A DNA stretch of 64,000 nucleotides from Rikenellaceae bacterium. Lineage in GTDB: Bacteria; Bacteroidota; Bacteroidia; Bacteroidales; Rikenellaceae. The DNA lies in contig SUZK01000008.1 in the NCBI GenBank assembly GCA_015059955.1, positions 1-64,000 on the forward strand, written 5' to 3'. Shown here piece by piece: positions 35,981-44,448 of the stretch. The notes under the pieces were generated by a model. That model searched no databases. It saw only the letters and a list, made by a program, of their open reading frames with translations, and was not told the origin of the DNA. Both the position numbers and the translations under genes were made by a program. Position 1 is the first letter of the stretch, and each line of letters opens with the position of its first letter.

Positions 35981-36832
35981 ATGATTATAAAAGGTAAGGA
36001 TCTATCAGTATCCATTAAGGAGGCACTAAAGGTGCGTGTTAATGTTCTTAACGACCAGTATGGTCGCACCCCCAACCTTGTCGTTGTCCTTGTGGGTGAC
36101 GACCCAGGTAGTGTCTCGTATGTTACGGGCAAGGCTAAGGCTGCAACCGAGGTGGGTATTCGCAATACGACCATCCGTCGTGAGGCGACTATTTCAGAGT
36201 CGGAGCTTTTGGAAATTGTCGAGCAGTTAAACAATGACGATGATGTCGACGGTATCCTTGTACAGTTGCCACTGCCCAAGCATATCGATGAGAATAAAGT
36301 CATTGCAGCTATCTCGCCAGAGAAGGATGTCGATGCCTTCCACCCAATGAATGTGGCTAAGCTATGGCTTAAGCAGCCATGCATGCTTCCATGTACCCCT
36401 AAGGGCATCATCAAGCTATTGCACTATGCGGGCGTTGATATCGCTGGCAAGGAGGCCGTAGTCATTGGTCGTAGTAACATCGTGGGTCAGCCTGTGGCAA
36501 AATTGCTACTTGATGCTAACGCTACGGTGACCATAGCACACTCAAAGACTAAGGACCTCGCTAAGGTAGCACGCCGTGCCGACATTCTCGTTGTGGCTGT
36601 GGGTCGTGAGCGCTTTGTTACTGCCGACATGATTAAGCCTGGTGCTGTGGTTATCGACGTGGGTGTCAACCGCGATACACGCAATGGCAAACTCTGTGGT
36701 GACGTCGACTTCGAGGAGGCTCAGCATATCGCAGCTGCCATCACCCCTGTACCTGGTGGCGTAGGCCCTATGACCATCACCTGCCTGATGGAGAATACCG
36801 TCGAGGCATACATCAATAGAATGAGTAAGTAA
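35981..36832 (+). CDS. folD: Methylene-THF dehydrogenase / methenyl-THF cyclohydrolase
   Basis: A 283-residue bifunctional enzyme that makes the 10-formyl-THF used by PurN, PurH and Fmt. The catalytic Tyr and Lys appear in SYVTGKAKAA; DGILVQLPLPKHI and the dinucleotide site VIGRSNIVGQPVA are family signatures, as is PVPGGVGPMT near the C-terminus. Its place between purD and purB fits its supply role. Confidence 0.95.
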   Translation: MIIKGKDLSVSIKEALKVRVNVLNDQYGRTPNLVVVLVGDDPGSVSYVTGKAKAATEVGIRNTTIRREATISESELLEIVEQLNNDDDVDGILVQLPLPKHIDENKVIAAISPEKDVDAFHPMNVAKLWLKQPCMLPCTPKGIIKLLHYAGVDIAGKEAVVIGRSNIVGQPVAKLLLDANATVTIAHSKTKDLAKVARRADILVVAVGRERFVTADMIKPGAVVIDVGVNRDTRNGKLCGDVDFEEAQHIAAAITPVPGGVGPMTITCLMENTVEAYINRMSK

Positions 36833-36859
36833 TAACCAAATAAACAACTAACCTGCCTT

Positions 36860-38155
36860 ATGATTGAGAGATATAGCAGAGATGTAATGCGCAAGGTGTG
36901 GACCGAGCAGAATAAGTTTGACGCCTACTTGCGTGTTGAGATTTTGGCTTCGGAGGCTTGGAGCCAGCTTGGCGTAGTACCCAAGGAGGATGTAGAGAAG
37001 TTGTGGAAGAGCGCATCGTTCGACATCAACCGCATCTACGAGATTGAGCAGCAGACACGCCACGATATTGTCGCCTTCACACGTGCCGTGAGCGAGACTC
37101 TTGGTGAGGAGCGCAAGTGGGTACACTACGGCCTTACAAGTACCGATGTTGTGGATACCGCCAATGGCTACCTACTCAAGCAGGCCAACGCCATCCTCTT
37201 GGACGACATTGAGAAGATGCTCGAGGTGTTGCGTAAGCGCGCCATAGAGTTCAAGGCAACACCATGTATCGGCCGTACACACGGCATCCACGCAGACATC
37301 ACCTGCTTCGGCCTTAAGTGGGCGTTGTGGTACGAGGAGATGAAGCGTAACCTCACGCGCTTTATGACCGCATCACGTGGCGTCGAGGTCGGCAAGATTT
37401 CGGGTGCTGTGGGTAACTTCGCAAACATCCCTCCATTCATCCAGGACTACGTATGCGAGAAGCTCGGCATCGAGAGCGCTAATATCTCTACTCAGGTTAT
37501 CCAGCGCGACCGCCATGCATACTATATGGCAACGTTGGCAGTCATCGCATCGAGCATCGAGCAGATGGCAATGGAGATTCGCAACCTTCAGCGTACCGAG
37601 GTACACGAGGTGGAGGAGTCGTTTGGCAAGGGTCAGAAGGGCTCAAGCGCCATGCCTCATAAACGTAATCCTATATCGAGCGAGAATATGTGTGGCTGCG
37701 CACGTGTTATGCGTGGCTATATGGCGGCCTTCTACGAGAATGTTGCTTTGTGGCACGAGCGTGATATCTCGCACTCGTCGACTGAGCGTATCATCCTCCC
37801 CGATGCTACCATGCTCCTTGACTATATGCTCAACCGCTTCCGTGGTATCCTCGAAAACCTCGTTGTCTTCCAGGATGTTATGATGGAGAATATCTACCGC
37901 ACACGCAAGGTAATCTTCGCGCAGCGCGTGATGAATGCCCTCATCGAGAAGGGCTTCTCTCGCGAGCAGGCATACGACACCGTGCAGCCTATCGCCATGC
38001 GTGCTATGAGTGAGCGTGCCGACTATCAGGAACTTCTTGCCGAGAGCCCCGAAGTTATGGCTGTGCTCACCCGCGAGGAGCTTGACGCTTGCTTCACGTT
38101 GGAGTACTACCTCAAGAATGTAGACTTTATCTTTGACCGTGTAGGCATCGAGTAA
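36860..38155 (+). CDS. purB: Adenylosuccinate lyase
   Basis: A 431-residue fumarase-superfamily enzyme that splits SAICAR and adenylosuccinate, releasing fumarate. The signature [12 protein letters not shown] carries the flexible catalytic loop. The N-terminal [23 protein letters not shown] and [10 protein letters not shown] fit the short PurB type of Bacillus and Thermotoga. It closes the purine cluster and is followed by a strong terminator. Confidence 0.96.
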   Translation: MIERYSRDVMRKVWTEQNKFDAYLRVEILASEAWSQLGVVPKEDVEKLWKSASFDINRIYEIEQQTRHDIVAFTRAVSETLGEERKWVHYGLTSTDVVDTANGYLLKQANAILLDDIEKMLEVLRKRAIEFKATPCIGRTHGIHADITCFGLKWALWYEEMKRNLTRFMTASRGVEVGKISGAVGNFANIPPFIQDYVCEKLGIESANISTQVIQRDRHAYYMATLAVIASSIEQMAMEIRNLQRTEVHEVEESFGKGQKGSSAMPHKRNPISSENMCGCARVMRGYMAAFYENVALWHERDISHSSTERIILPDATMLLDYMLNRFRGILENLVVFQDVMMENIYRTRKVIFAQRVMNALIEKGFSREQAYDTVQPIAMRAMSERADYQELLAESPEVMAVLTREELDACFTLEYYLKNVDFIFDRVGIE

Positions 38156-38198
38156 TGTTCGATTTGTAGTGGGCATCCTTAGCTCATCCTAAATAGTA

Positions 38199-38243
38199 AG
38201 ACCTCTTGGGCTGTACGTTATGTACTATCCCAAGAGGTTTCTT
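38199..38243 (+). terminator. Terminator of the purine cluster
   Basis: CCTCTTGGG (38202-38210) pairs with CCCAAGAGG (38229-38237), with a GTAC/GTAC inner stem and TTTCTT after. It could also act on the convergent MATE gene. Confidence 0.85.
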
Positions 38244-38289
38244 ATTACGATAGGCTAAATCTGCTCCACTAACACAAAAAAATTATATG

Positions 38290-39633
38290 CTAATTTTGTG
38301 GCTCGGCCTCGCGGTAGATGGAGCGCAGTCTATCAGACATTATATATTGGAAGACACCGCGCACGAACATAAACGTCGTGAATGCCATCCATATAGCGTT
38401 GTTGCCTATCGCATCGCTCAGTCCATAGAGGATGGCGAAGTAGATGATTGTCGAGAGCACCATCGAGTTACGCATGATACGGCTACGTGTGGCGCCAACC
38501 ATAATGCCATCCAAGATAAATGGCAGTGCCGAGGCGAGGGGTATGACTATAATCCAGCCGATATAGTCGCCAGCCGTAGCGAGTAGGGTGGCGACATCGC
38601 CTTGCTCGGGATTGACAAGAAGCATGAATATATCCTGCCACCAGCCAACGTATGCCCCCACATAGAGTAAAGATACCACGAAGCTCCATACGACGCACAG
38701 CTTAATGCAGCGGCGTAGCGATGCTACATCCTTGGCGCCAATAAAGCGACCTGTAAGTGCTTCGGCGGCGTAGGCAAGGCCGTCGTTCATATATGAGAAT
38801 AGGGTGAAGAGCTGCAACAAGATGGCGTTAACGGCAAGTATCGTGTCGTTACCCGTATCTGCCGATGCCTTCGTGAAGAAGGTGTAGACGGCAACGAGAC
38901 AGAAGGTACGAATCATAATATCGCCATTGATGGCGAAGAAGCGCTTCATAGCGCCCATATCCATAACCTCCTTAAACGCCACTCTAACAATCTGTTTGCG
39001 ATATTTGAACCATATTGCCGTGGCGATTACGGCAACACCTGTCCACTGGGCTACCACCGAGGCGAGGGCGATACCTTGAAGCCCCATATCACCAGCAATG
39101 GCGAAAAGGTAGCTGCCGCCTATGTGTAGTACGTTGACAAGTATGGCGACAGCCATGGGTAGCACGGCATTCTGCATGCCCGTAAGCCAGCCATTGAAGG
39201 CGAAGAGCATGATACCTGCGGGTACGGCCCATATGCGCGTATAGAAGTAGTCGGCAATCATCCGGTTGGCGCGTTCACTCTCCATACCCATAAAGTCTAT
39301 CGAGAACTCTCCAATAGGGTATTGCAACGAGAAGGCGAGCATACCCACGCCGAGTGCTACGACAAGGGCGCGCCACAACATTAACGTATACTCCTTGCTA
39401 TTATCCGCTCCAAAGGCTTGTGCCGTGAGACCTGAAGTACCCATGCGTATAAACGAGCAATTCCAATATATGAAGTTGAATATCGACACACCGATAGATA
39501 GCGCACCAATGGCGAGAGTTCCCTCACCACCGCATGCATGACCCGCGATGATGGTCGAGGCAATACCCATAAGGGGCACGGTGATGTTGGATATAATATT
39601 GGGGATGGCTAAACGCAGTATCTCTCTATTCAT
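38290..39633 (-). CDS. MATE-family efflux transporter
   Basis: A 447-residue membrane protein with about twelve hydrophobic segments, of the MATE/DinF type that exports drugs or metabolites against Na+ or H+. Recognisable stretches are RLAIPNIISNITVPLMG, the repeat-like FNFIYWNCSFIRMGTSGLTA, and FAFNGWLTGMQNAVLPM in the middle. The substrate cannot be told. It is monocistronic, divergent from an RNA-modification gene, with a TAACTTTG -7 box on the minus strand at 39654-39661. Confidence 0.88.
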   Translation of the reverse strand: MNREILRLAIPNIISNITVPLMGIASTIIAGHACGGEGTLAIGALSIGVSIFNFIYWNCSFIRMGTSGLTAQAFGADNSKEYTLMLWRALVVALGVGMLAFSLQYPIGEFSIDFMGMESERANRMIADYFYTRIWAVPAGIMLFAFNGWLTGMQNAVLPMAVAILVNVLHIGGSYLFAIAGDMGLQGIALASVVAQWTGVAVIATAIWFKYRKQIVRVAFKEVMDMGAMKRFFAINGDIMIRTFCLVAVYTFFTKASADTGNDTILAVNAILLQLFTLFSYMNDGLAYAAEALTGRFIGAKDVASLRRCIKLCVVWSFVVSLLYVGAYVGWWQDIFMLLVNPEQGDVATLLATAGDYIGWIIVIPLASALPFILDGIMVGATRSRIMRNSMVLSTIIYFAILYGLSDAIGNNAIWMAFTTFMFVRGVFQYIMSDRLRSIYREAEPQN

Positions 39634-39653
39634 CTTCGTCGTCGTTTATGGCG

Positions 39654-39661
39654 CAAAGTTA
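39654..39661 (-). promoter_or_regulatory. -7 box of the MATE gene
   Basis: TAACTTTG on the minus strand, 20 nt upstream of the ATG at 39633. Confidence 0.5.
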
Positions 39662-39723
39662 ACAAAAAAATAGATTTTTGTGGCATGGATGTTGTCATGA
39701 TGTCGAATATCAAAAAAAATGGT

Positions 39724-39731
39724 TACCTTTG
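39724..39731 (+). promoter_or_regulatory. -7 box of the pseudouridine synthase gene
   Basis: TACCTTTG, 28 nt upstream of the ATG at 39760; no clear -33 element was identified. Confidence 0.5.
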
Positions 39732-39759
39732 CCACATATTTTTATAACATATTTTAACG

Positions 39760-40965
39760 ATGAAGAATTATAACACAGACTCAACAGCTAACCTTTCGCG
39801 CTTTGCTCGCGATAAGCGTCAGCGTATCAGCTCTGCGGAGCGTGTTGAGCGTAGTCCTCGTCCTCGCCGTGAGGGTGATAATGAGGAGCAAAGAGAGCCT
39901 CGCCAGAGGATGACAACGACAACCAAGCGTTCGTCGTACAACCCCCACTTTACTGCCGATAACCGTCTGCGTCCAGAGTATGAGCGTCGTGGTCGTGGCA
40001 ATGCCGAGCGCGAGGAGCGTGGCGAGAAGCACGACTTCAGAGCTAAGAGTGGCGAGGGTATGCGTTCGAAGAGTGGCGAGAGCCGTGGTCGCGACAATAT
40101 ACGCACCAAGGGTGGTAAGCCTACTTATGGTGAGAAGCCAGCCTATGGCGACAAGCGTGGCACATCTAAGGGCGCACCTAAGAAGAGCTACGTATCGAAG
40201 CAGGACGACAAGCCACGTAGCTATCCTAAGTATAATCCTAACAAGCAGGTTGGCGAGATTCGTCTTAACCGCTTTATTTCGCAGTCGGGTATCTGCTCAC
40301 GTCGTGAGGCCGACGACTTTATCCTTGCGGGCGTTGTAACCGTAAATGGTCAGGTGGTAACAGAACTTGGTACTAAGATACTGCCTACCGACGAGGTGCG
40401 CTTCAATGATGAGCGCTTACAGGGCGAGAAGAACGTATATATCGTGCTAAACAAGCCTAAGGGTTATGTTACATCGCTCGACGATCCATATGCCGAGAAG
40501 ACCGTTATGGACCTCGTGAAGAATGCTTGCACCGAGCGTGTATACCCAGTAGGTCGTCTTGATAAGAACTCATTGGGCTTGTTGCTTATCACCAACGATG
40601 GCGATATCACACGTCAGCTAACACACCCATCTAATCGTAAGAAGAAGATCTATCAGGTGACACTCGATAAACCTCTTACGCGTGCCGACATGGACTCGCT
40701 TACTGAGGGTATCACGCTTGAGGATGGCGATATCTTTGCCGACGAGGTGGCATATGCTTCGGAGGATAAGAAGACCATAGGTGTCGAGATTCACTCGGGT
40801 CGTAACCGTATTGTGCGTCGTATGTTCGAGCACCTCGGCTACACCGTGCAGAAACTCGATAGAGTATACTACGCTGGTCTTACGAAGAAGAATCTTAAGC
40901 GTGGCGCTTGGCGTTTCTTGACCAAGGACGAGGTAATGCGTCTAAAGACTGGTCAGTACGAGTAG
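39760..40965 (+). CDS. RsuA/RluB-family pseudouridine synthase with long basic tail
   Basis: A 401-residue rRNA pseudouridine synthase. Residues 1-163 are a low-complexity tail rich in Arg, Lys, Gly and Glu with loose repeats (KSGEG, KSGES, GEKPAYGDK). An S4 RNA-binding domain follows (about 166-215, RLNRFISQSGICSRREADDF), then the catalytic domain with its Asp in YPVGRLDKNSLGLLL and the later GRNRIVRRMFEHLGY. RluB modifies 23S rRNA U2605 in E. coli; the exact target here is inferred. It is monocistronic with its own promoter and a shared terminator. Confidence 0.88.
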   Translation: MKNYNTDSTANLSRFARDKRQRISSAERVERSPRPRREGDNEEQREPRQRMTTTTKRSSYNPHFTADNRLRPEYERRGRGNAEREERGEKHDFRAKSGEGMRSKSGESRGRDNIRTKGGKPTYGEKPAYGDKRGTSKGAPKKSYVSKQDDKPRSYPKYNPNKQVGEIRLNRFISQSGICSRREADDFILAGVVTVNGQVVTELGTKILPTDEVRFNDERLQGEKNVYIVLNKPKGYVTSLDDPYAEKTVMDLVKNACTERVYPVGRLDKNSLGLLLITNDGDITRQLTHPSNRKKKIYQVTLDKPLTRADMDSLTEGITLEDGDIFADEVAYASEDKKTIGVEIHSGRNRIVRRMFEHLGYTVQKLDRVYYAGLTKKNLKRGAWRFLTKDEVMRLKTGQYE

Positions 40966-40986
40966 TACGCAAATGACGAAAATAGT

Positions 40987-41018
40987 AGAGCCCAAGTAGC
41001 ATCAGTTACTTGGGCTCT
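40987..41018. terminator. Bidirectional terminator
   Basis: A perfect 12-bp stem (AGAGCCCAAGTA at 40987-40998, TACTTGGGCTCT at 41007-41018) lies between convergent genes. Confidence 0.85.
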
Positions 41019-41023
41019 TATCT

Positions 41024-41944
41024 TTATTGTTCGTTGGCAATACCCATAGGGATATGTACCGCAGGTACGTTGCGCAGATGGTCGAGGTGCGACATCTGGT
41101 CATCGAAGAAGATGTGAGGTCGCATAATCTCGAGTACACGGTCTTTGGATATGCCGCCAAGGAAGAAGGCCTCGGTAACCTCCACACCCCAACTCTTGAG
41201 GGTATTCACCACGCGCTCATGTGCTGGTGCGTTACGTGCTGTGACAATTGATATCTTGAGCCAACGGTGGTAGTTCTCGTCGTGCGACATACGCTCTGTC
41301 TCGAGTTTCTGAAGGTTCGATATCTTCATCAGTAGATCGGCAAGAGGACCTGGGTCAAGGGGGCGCTGTGTCGTAGCCTCGTGCTTATGAAAGGCTTTTA
41401 GGCCGTGCTCCTTATAAATCTTCTCTGACTCGTCGTCGGCGATGACACCATCGAAGTCGAAGGCGATGCGTAGCTCATGGTCCGAAGTGTCGTCCATAAC
41501 CTCGCTCTTAAGCACACGGCCCGCCGCGTAGCCTGCGTCGCATGCGCGCTTCACATCTCGCTCCGATGCCGAGAGGAAGAGCGATGCGTTGAATGCCGGT
41601 AGATACTTGTATGGCGACTCTCCCGAAAAGAATGAGGCACGGCTGATATCGAGGCCGTAGTGCTCAATGGTGCGAAATACGCGTAGTCCTGTTTCTGGTG
41701 AGTTACGCGAAAGGAGTACTACCTCCACGGGCTGCTCATCAGAGAATAACTCATTGAAGCTCAATAATCGCTTTACAAAAGGGAAGGCAACGCCCTTGCC
41801 CAGAGGTACATTAATATTCTCCTCTTGGTAGCGGCGATACTCTGCCAGGCCCCGCTCATTGTACACCTTGTCTGACTCCGTGAGGTCGAAGAGTGCTGAT
41901 GACGATACCGCTACAACCAACTTATTTTCAATGGGAAATGCCAT
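41024..41944 (-). CDS. 5'-nucleotidase (NT5C1-like)
   Basis: A 306-residue protein of the cytosolic 5'-nucleotidase I type (PF06189-like), which dephosphorylates nucleoside monophosphates. Motifs seen: VAVSSSALFDL near the start, VVLLSRNSPETG, the acid-rich LRIAFDFDGVIADDESEKIY (HAD-like nucleophile Asp pair) and PHIFFDDQMSHLD at the end. It is well away from the nucleotide-synthesis operons but would act on their products. It is monocistronic, with the tRNA-Gln gene just upstream on the same strand. Confidence 0.85.
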   Translation of the reverse strand: MAFPIENKLVVAVSSSALFDLTESDKVYNERGLAEYRRYQEENINVPLGKGVAFPFVKRLLSFNELFSDEQPVEVVLLSRNSPETGLRVFRTIEHYGLDISRASFFSGESPYKYLPAFNASLFLSASERDVKRACDAGYAAGRVLKSEVMDDTSDHELRIAFDFDGVIADDESEKIYKEHGLKAFHKHEATTQRPLDPGPLADLLMKISNLQKLETERMSHDENYHRWLKISIVTARNAPAHERVVNTLKSWGVEVTEAFFLGGISKDRVLEIMRPHIFFDDQMSHLDHLRNVPAVHIPMGIANEQ

Positions 41945-41955
41945 AGTCTACATTA

Positions 41956-41988
41956 TAAAAAATGTCCGACAAGCTGAGCCTATCGGAC
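41956..41988 (-). terminator. Terminator of tRNA-Gln
   Basis: On the minus strand, GTCCGA (41983-41988) pairs with TCGGAC (41964-41969), followed by ATTTTTT. Confidence 0.8.
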
Positions 41989-41996
41989 TGTGTTTG

Positions 41997-42070
41997 TGGT
42001 TGAGCTACCGAGATTCGAACTCAGAATAACAGAACCAAAATCTGCTGTGTTACCATTACACCATAGCTCA
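41997..42070 (-). tRNA. tRNA-Gln (anticodon TTG)
   Basis: A complete cloverleaf on the minus strand: acceptor TGAGCTA/TAGCTCA, T-loop TTCGAAT, and an anticodon stem around loop TTTTGGT giving anticodon TTG. The discriminator is A, and the CCA end is encoded (plus-strand TGG at 41997-41999). Confidence 0.95.
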
Positions 42071-42153
42071 ATCGTTGCTCGTAAGCGGTTGCAAATATAG
42101 TGTAAAGTTTTTAATTGTCAAAATTTTCGACATATAATAGCCGTCCGAAATGG

Positions 42154-43050
42154 TTACATGTGCTCCTGTTTGTACCTCGCTCGACACTCGACAGGCGTTA
42201 TTCCATACTCTTGCTTAAACACACGTGTGAAGTGGTGTGGGTATTTGAAGCCCATGTTGTAGGCGATGGTATTTATGTTCAGCTTGCTATATATAAGTAC
42301 TCGTCGTGCCTCCTTCATCACAAAACTGCGAATATAGTCGTGTGCCGAACTGCCGGTATGTTTGCGCACGATGTCACCAAAATAGTTGGGAGTTATGCCC
42401 ATCTGCTTAGCTATCGACGATACGGTAGGTAGTTCCTTGTCGTTTGATGGTGGCTGACGCAGATAGTCGTCGAGGATGCTATTTAGTCGCGTGATAATGT
42501 TCTGTTGTGTATCCTTTGCGTTTTGGGTGTGGCGATGGTAGTAGCGAAGACTTATGCTCAGCAATACTGCGATGCCAGACATTAGTATTCGTGATGAGTA
42601 GAAGTCGATTTCGTTGTTAAGTTCCCTATCCATGCTTTGGAAACAGTTGTTGACCATCTCTGCTTCATCTCGCCTAAGACGGATGGTATTTGTGCTCGTC
42701 GAATTGAAAAATGCGAAGTCGCGTATTCGATTTTCAAAGATTGTATCTTTGGCGAGCCTGTCGTCAAACACAAGTACCCAACCTTGTACTGGATGGTCTA
42801 TACTCACTTGGGTATGGTCATTCTGGCCTGGTGCAAAGAACTTCATCGTAGCGACATACTCCTGATTTTCGTTAGTGTAATCGTCGTAGTAGCATGTTAT
42901 GACATGTATGCCATACCATGTGGGTATATGGTGGAAGTGTCCCAAGTGTGATAGGTCGATAACGTTGATAAATGGGTGTCGTGTAGCGATACCGAGATGA
43001 GCATTGTAACTCTCAACGCTATCAATATTTAATATGTCTCGATGTGTCAT
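42154..43050 (-). CDS. AraC-family transcriptional regulator
   Basis: A 298-residue regulator. The N-terminal part (about 1-170) is a cupin-like sensing domain without an identifiable ligand. The C-terminal AraC HTH pair (about 195-295) has GITPNYFGDIVRKHTGSSAHDYI and, in the second helix pair, INTIAYNMGFKYPHHFTRVF, which is the DNA-reading motif. No target gene is adjacent on the same strand; upstream lies a candidate small RNA read in the opposite direction, which could be a target. This is inference from position only. Confidence 0.9.
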   Translation of the reverse strand: MTHRDILNIDSVESYNAHLGIATRHPFINVIDLSHLGHFHHIPTWYGIHVITCYYDDYTNENQEYVATMKFFAPGQNDHTQVSIDHPVQGWVLVFDDRLAKDTIFENRIRDFAFFNSTSTNTIRLRRDEAEMVNNCFQSMDRELNNEIDFYSSRILMSGIAVLLSISLRYYHRHTQNAKDTQQNIITRLNSILDDYLRQPPSNDKELPTVSSIAKQMGITPNYFGDIVRKHTGSSAHDYIRSFVMKEARRVLIYSKLNINTIAYNMGFKYPHHFTRVFKQEYGITPVECRARYKQEHM

Positions 43051-43127
43051 GCCTTATCAATTTTATGTGCCAAGATGATGGTTTTACCCCAATATGTAAA
43101 AGTGGTTAGATATTAAGTAAAATATCT

Positions 43128-43159
43128 ATTGTGGTGCGTGAAATGTGTTACTATTTTTG
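43128..43159 (+). promoter_or_regulatory. Promoter of a candidate small RNA
   Basis: ATTG (43128-43131), a 20-nt spacer and TATTTTTG (43152-43159) match the consensus. No ORF of note starts downstream before the terminator at 43197-43289. Confidence 0.65.
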
Positions 43160-43165
43160 CACCGT

Positions 43166-43289
43166 ATTAAGTTACTTAATAGCAAGTATTTCTTTTGGCA
43201 GGAGCTTTATCTTGTGTTTGGGGTTGATAAGGCTTTCATTTGGGTAAGTGCACAAGATTGGGGAGGGCTCCTGCCATCTTTTTATTTTT
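43166..43289 (+). ncRNA. Candidate small RNA of about 124 nt
   Basis: From the predicted start near 43166 to the end of a T-rich tract (43279-43289) there is no gene. The 3' part folds into one long hairpin: GGCAGGAGC (43197-43205) with GCTCCTGCC (43267-43275), then ATCTTGTG (43209-43216) with CACAAGAT (43251-43258) around a 34-nt loop. The hairpin followed by TTTTTATTTTT makes an intrinsic terminator. It lacks the 4.5S RNA GGAA-loop signature. A match to a known family such as 6S RNA could not be tested. Confidence 0.6.
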
Positions 43290-43303
43290 CAGGATAACAG
43301 CGA

Positions 43304-43675
43304 CTATAACTTTGACAGAAAGCGCTCTCTGTCAACGATAAATCGTGTGTGTTCACCTTCGCCTATCAGGGTGTCACCCTCGTAGGCAGCTATCCTAAAC
43401 GATAGCTTGCGGCCATCAATTGCAACAAGCTCAGCCACAGCATAAACGCTTGCACCGACCTTGGATGCGCGAACGTGTGATGTCGATATCGCTGTACCCA
43501 CGGTTGTCTGTCCTGGCTCAAGCTCTGCTGCCACAGCAAGCATCGCAGCATTCTCCATAAGTGCAATCATTGCAGGGGTGGCCAATACGGCCATGTCGCC
43601 CGAGCCAATAAACTCTGCGGTATTGCCTGCGGTGATACTCATTATACTTTGGTGTTTTAATCCCTCTTTAAGCAT
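43304..43675 (-). CDS. Hot-dog thioesterase, FlK-like
   Basis: A 123-residue single hot-dog domain resembling the fluoroacetyl-CoA thioesterase (FlK) group common in gut bacteria. Features are GSGDMAVLATPAMIALMENAA (helix with Glu), TVGTAISTSHVRAS (strand with Thr and His) and GRKLSFRIAAYEGDTLIGEG. It probably hydrolyses a small acyl-CoA; fluoroacetyl-CoA is only the namesake substrate. It is monocistronic, with a TAACTTTG -7 box 29 nt upstream, divergent from a DUF4294 gene. Confidence 0.82.
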   Translation of the reverse strand: MLKEGLKHQSIMSITAGNTAEFIGSGDMAVLATPAMIALMENAAMLAVAAELEPGQTTVGTAISTSHVRASKVGASVYAVAELVAIDGRKLSFRIAAYEGDTLIGEGEHTRFIVDRERFLSKL

Positions 43676-43704
43676 ACTCTTTTAATATTGGTTAATATCT
43701 TTTG

Positions 43705-43712
43705 CAAAGTTA
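43705..43712 (-). promoter_or_regulatory. -7 box of the thioesterase gene
   Basis: TAACTTTG on the minus strand, 29 nt upstream of the ATG at 43675. Confidence 0.5.
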
Positions 43713-43754
43713 AAAAAATATTTGAAACATGTAATCTTTTATCTGTAAAATCGT

Positions 43755-43762
43755 TATATTTG
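43755..43762 (+). promoter_or_regulatory. -7 box directly before the DUF4294 gene
   Basis: TATATTTG ends 4 nt before the ATG at 43767, so the mRNA would be nearly leaderless. Confidence 0.5.
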
Positions 43763-43766
43763 TAGT

Positions 43767-44360
43767 ATGAAAAGGGTCGTGGCCATACTCATATTTGTCG
43801 CTATATCGCTATCAGTGGTTGTTAGCGCCGAGCCTCGACGCCCCAAACGATATCATTCTAAGGGAGGTGTTACCGAGACACAACGTGATAGTAAGGGGAA
43901 TGAGTATCTATTTACAACCATCGACCGAATTACGATATATGGCTCACGGCGTGACTTTAAGAAGTTCGAACGCATGGTGCGTGCCGTGAAGAAGGTCTAT
44001 CCGTTAGCAAAGGAGGCATCACGACGTATGGAGAAGATATCGGTTAACCTTGAGGAGCTAAAGCGTCGTGACCGTAAAAAGTATACCTCCGAGGTGGAGG
44101 AGGCTCTCAAGAAGGAGATAACACCAATGCTTTGGAAGATGACTCGCTATGAGGGTGTTATACTTCTTAAACTTATTGACCGCGAGACTGATAAGACGGC
44201 ATTTAGTATCATTAAGTTGTACCGCTCGGGTTTTGTTGCGGGTTTCTACCAGACGCTGGCTCGTCTCTTTGGTAATAACCTTAAATTGGAGTACGACCCC
44301 GAGGGTGAGGATCAGATGTTAGAACAGATTGTACGCTTATATGAGGCTGGTGAATTGTAG
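43767..44360 (+). CDS. DUF4294 family protein
   Basis: A 197-residue exported protein with a signal peptide (MKRVVAILIFVAISLSVVVSA). The family core is ITIYGSRRDFKKFERMVRAV, followed by a helical KVYPLAKEASRRMEKI segment and TDKTAFSIIKLYRSGFVAGFY. DUF4294 is confined to Bacteroidetes and has no known function; a periplasmic location is inferred. The gene stands alone, with its start codon almost on top of its promoter. Confidence 0.85.
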   Translation: MKRVVAILIFVAISLSVVVSAEPRRPKRYHSKGGVTETQRDSKGNEYLFTTIDRITIYGSRRDFKKFERMVRAVKKVYPLAKEASRRMEKISVNLEELKRRDRKKYTSEVEEALKKEITPMLWKMTRYEGVILLKLIDRETDKTAFSIIKLYRSGFVAGFYQTLARLFGNNLKLEYDPEGEDQMLEQIVRLYEAGEL

Positions 44361-44400
44361 TCGCTGGGTCATATGTGAGGTGTAGAAACAATCTCAAAAA

Positions 44401-44432
44401 TTTGCTTGTTACGATTGAATTTTATATCTTTG
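44401..44432 (+). promoter_or_regulatory. Promoter of the zeta-toxin-like operon
   Basis: TTTG (44401-44404), a 20-nt spacer and TATCTTTG (44425-44432), with the ATG at 44449. Confidence 0.7.
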
Positions 44433-44448
44433 TCCAAAGTTTTTTGTT

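Noticed and set aside
43166..43289. Small SRP (4.5S) RNA
   Set aside because: The conserved GGAA-tetraloop region with its flanking internal loops is not present.
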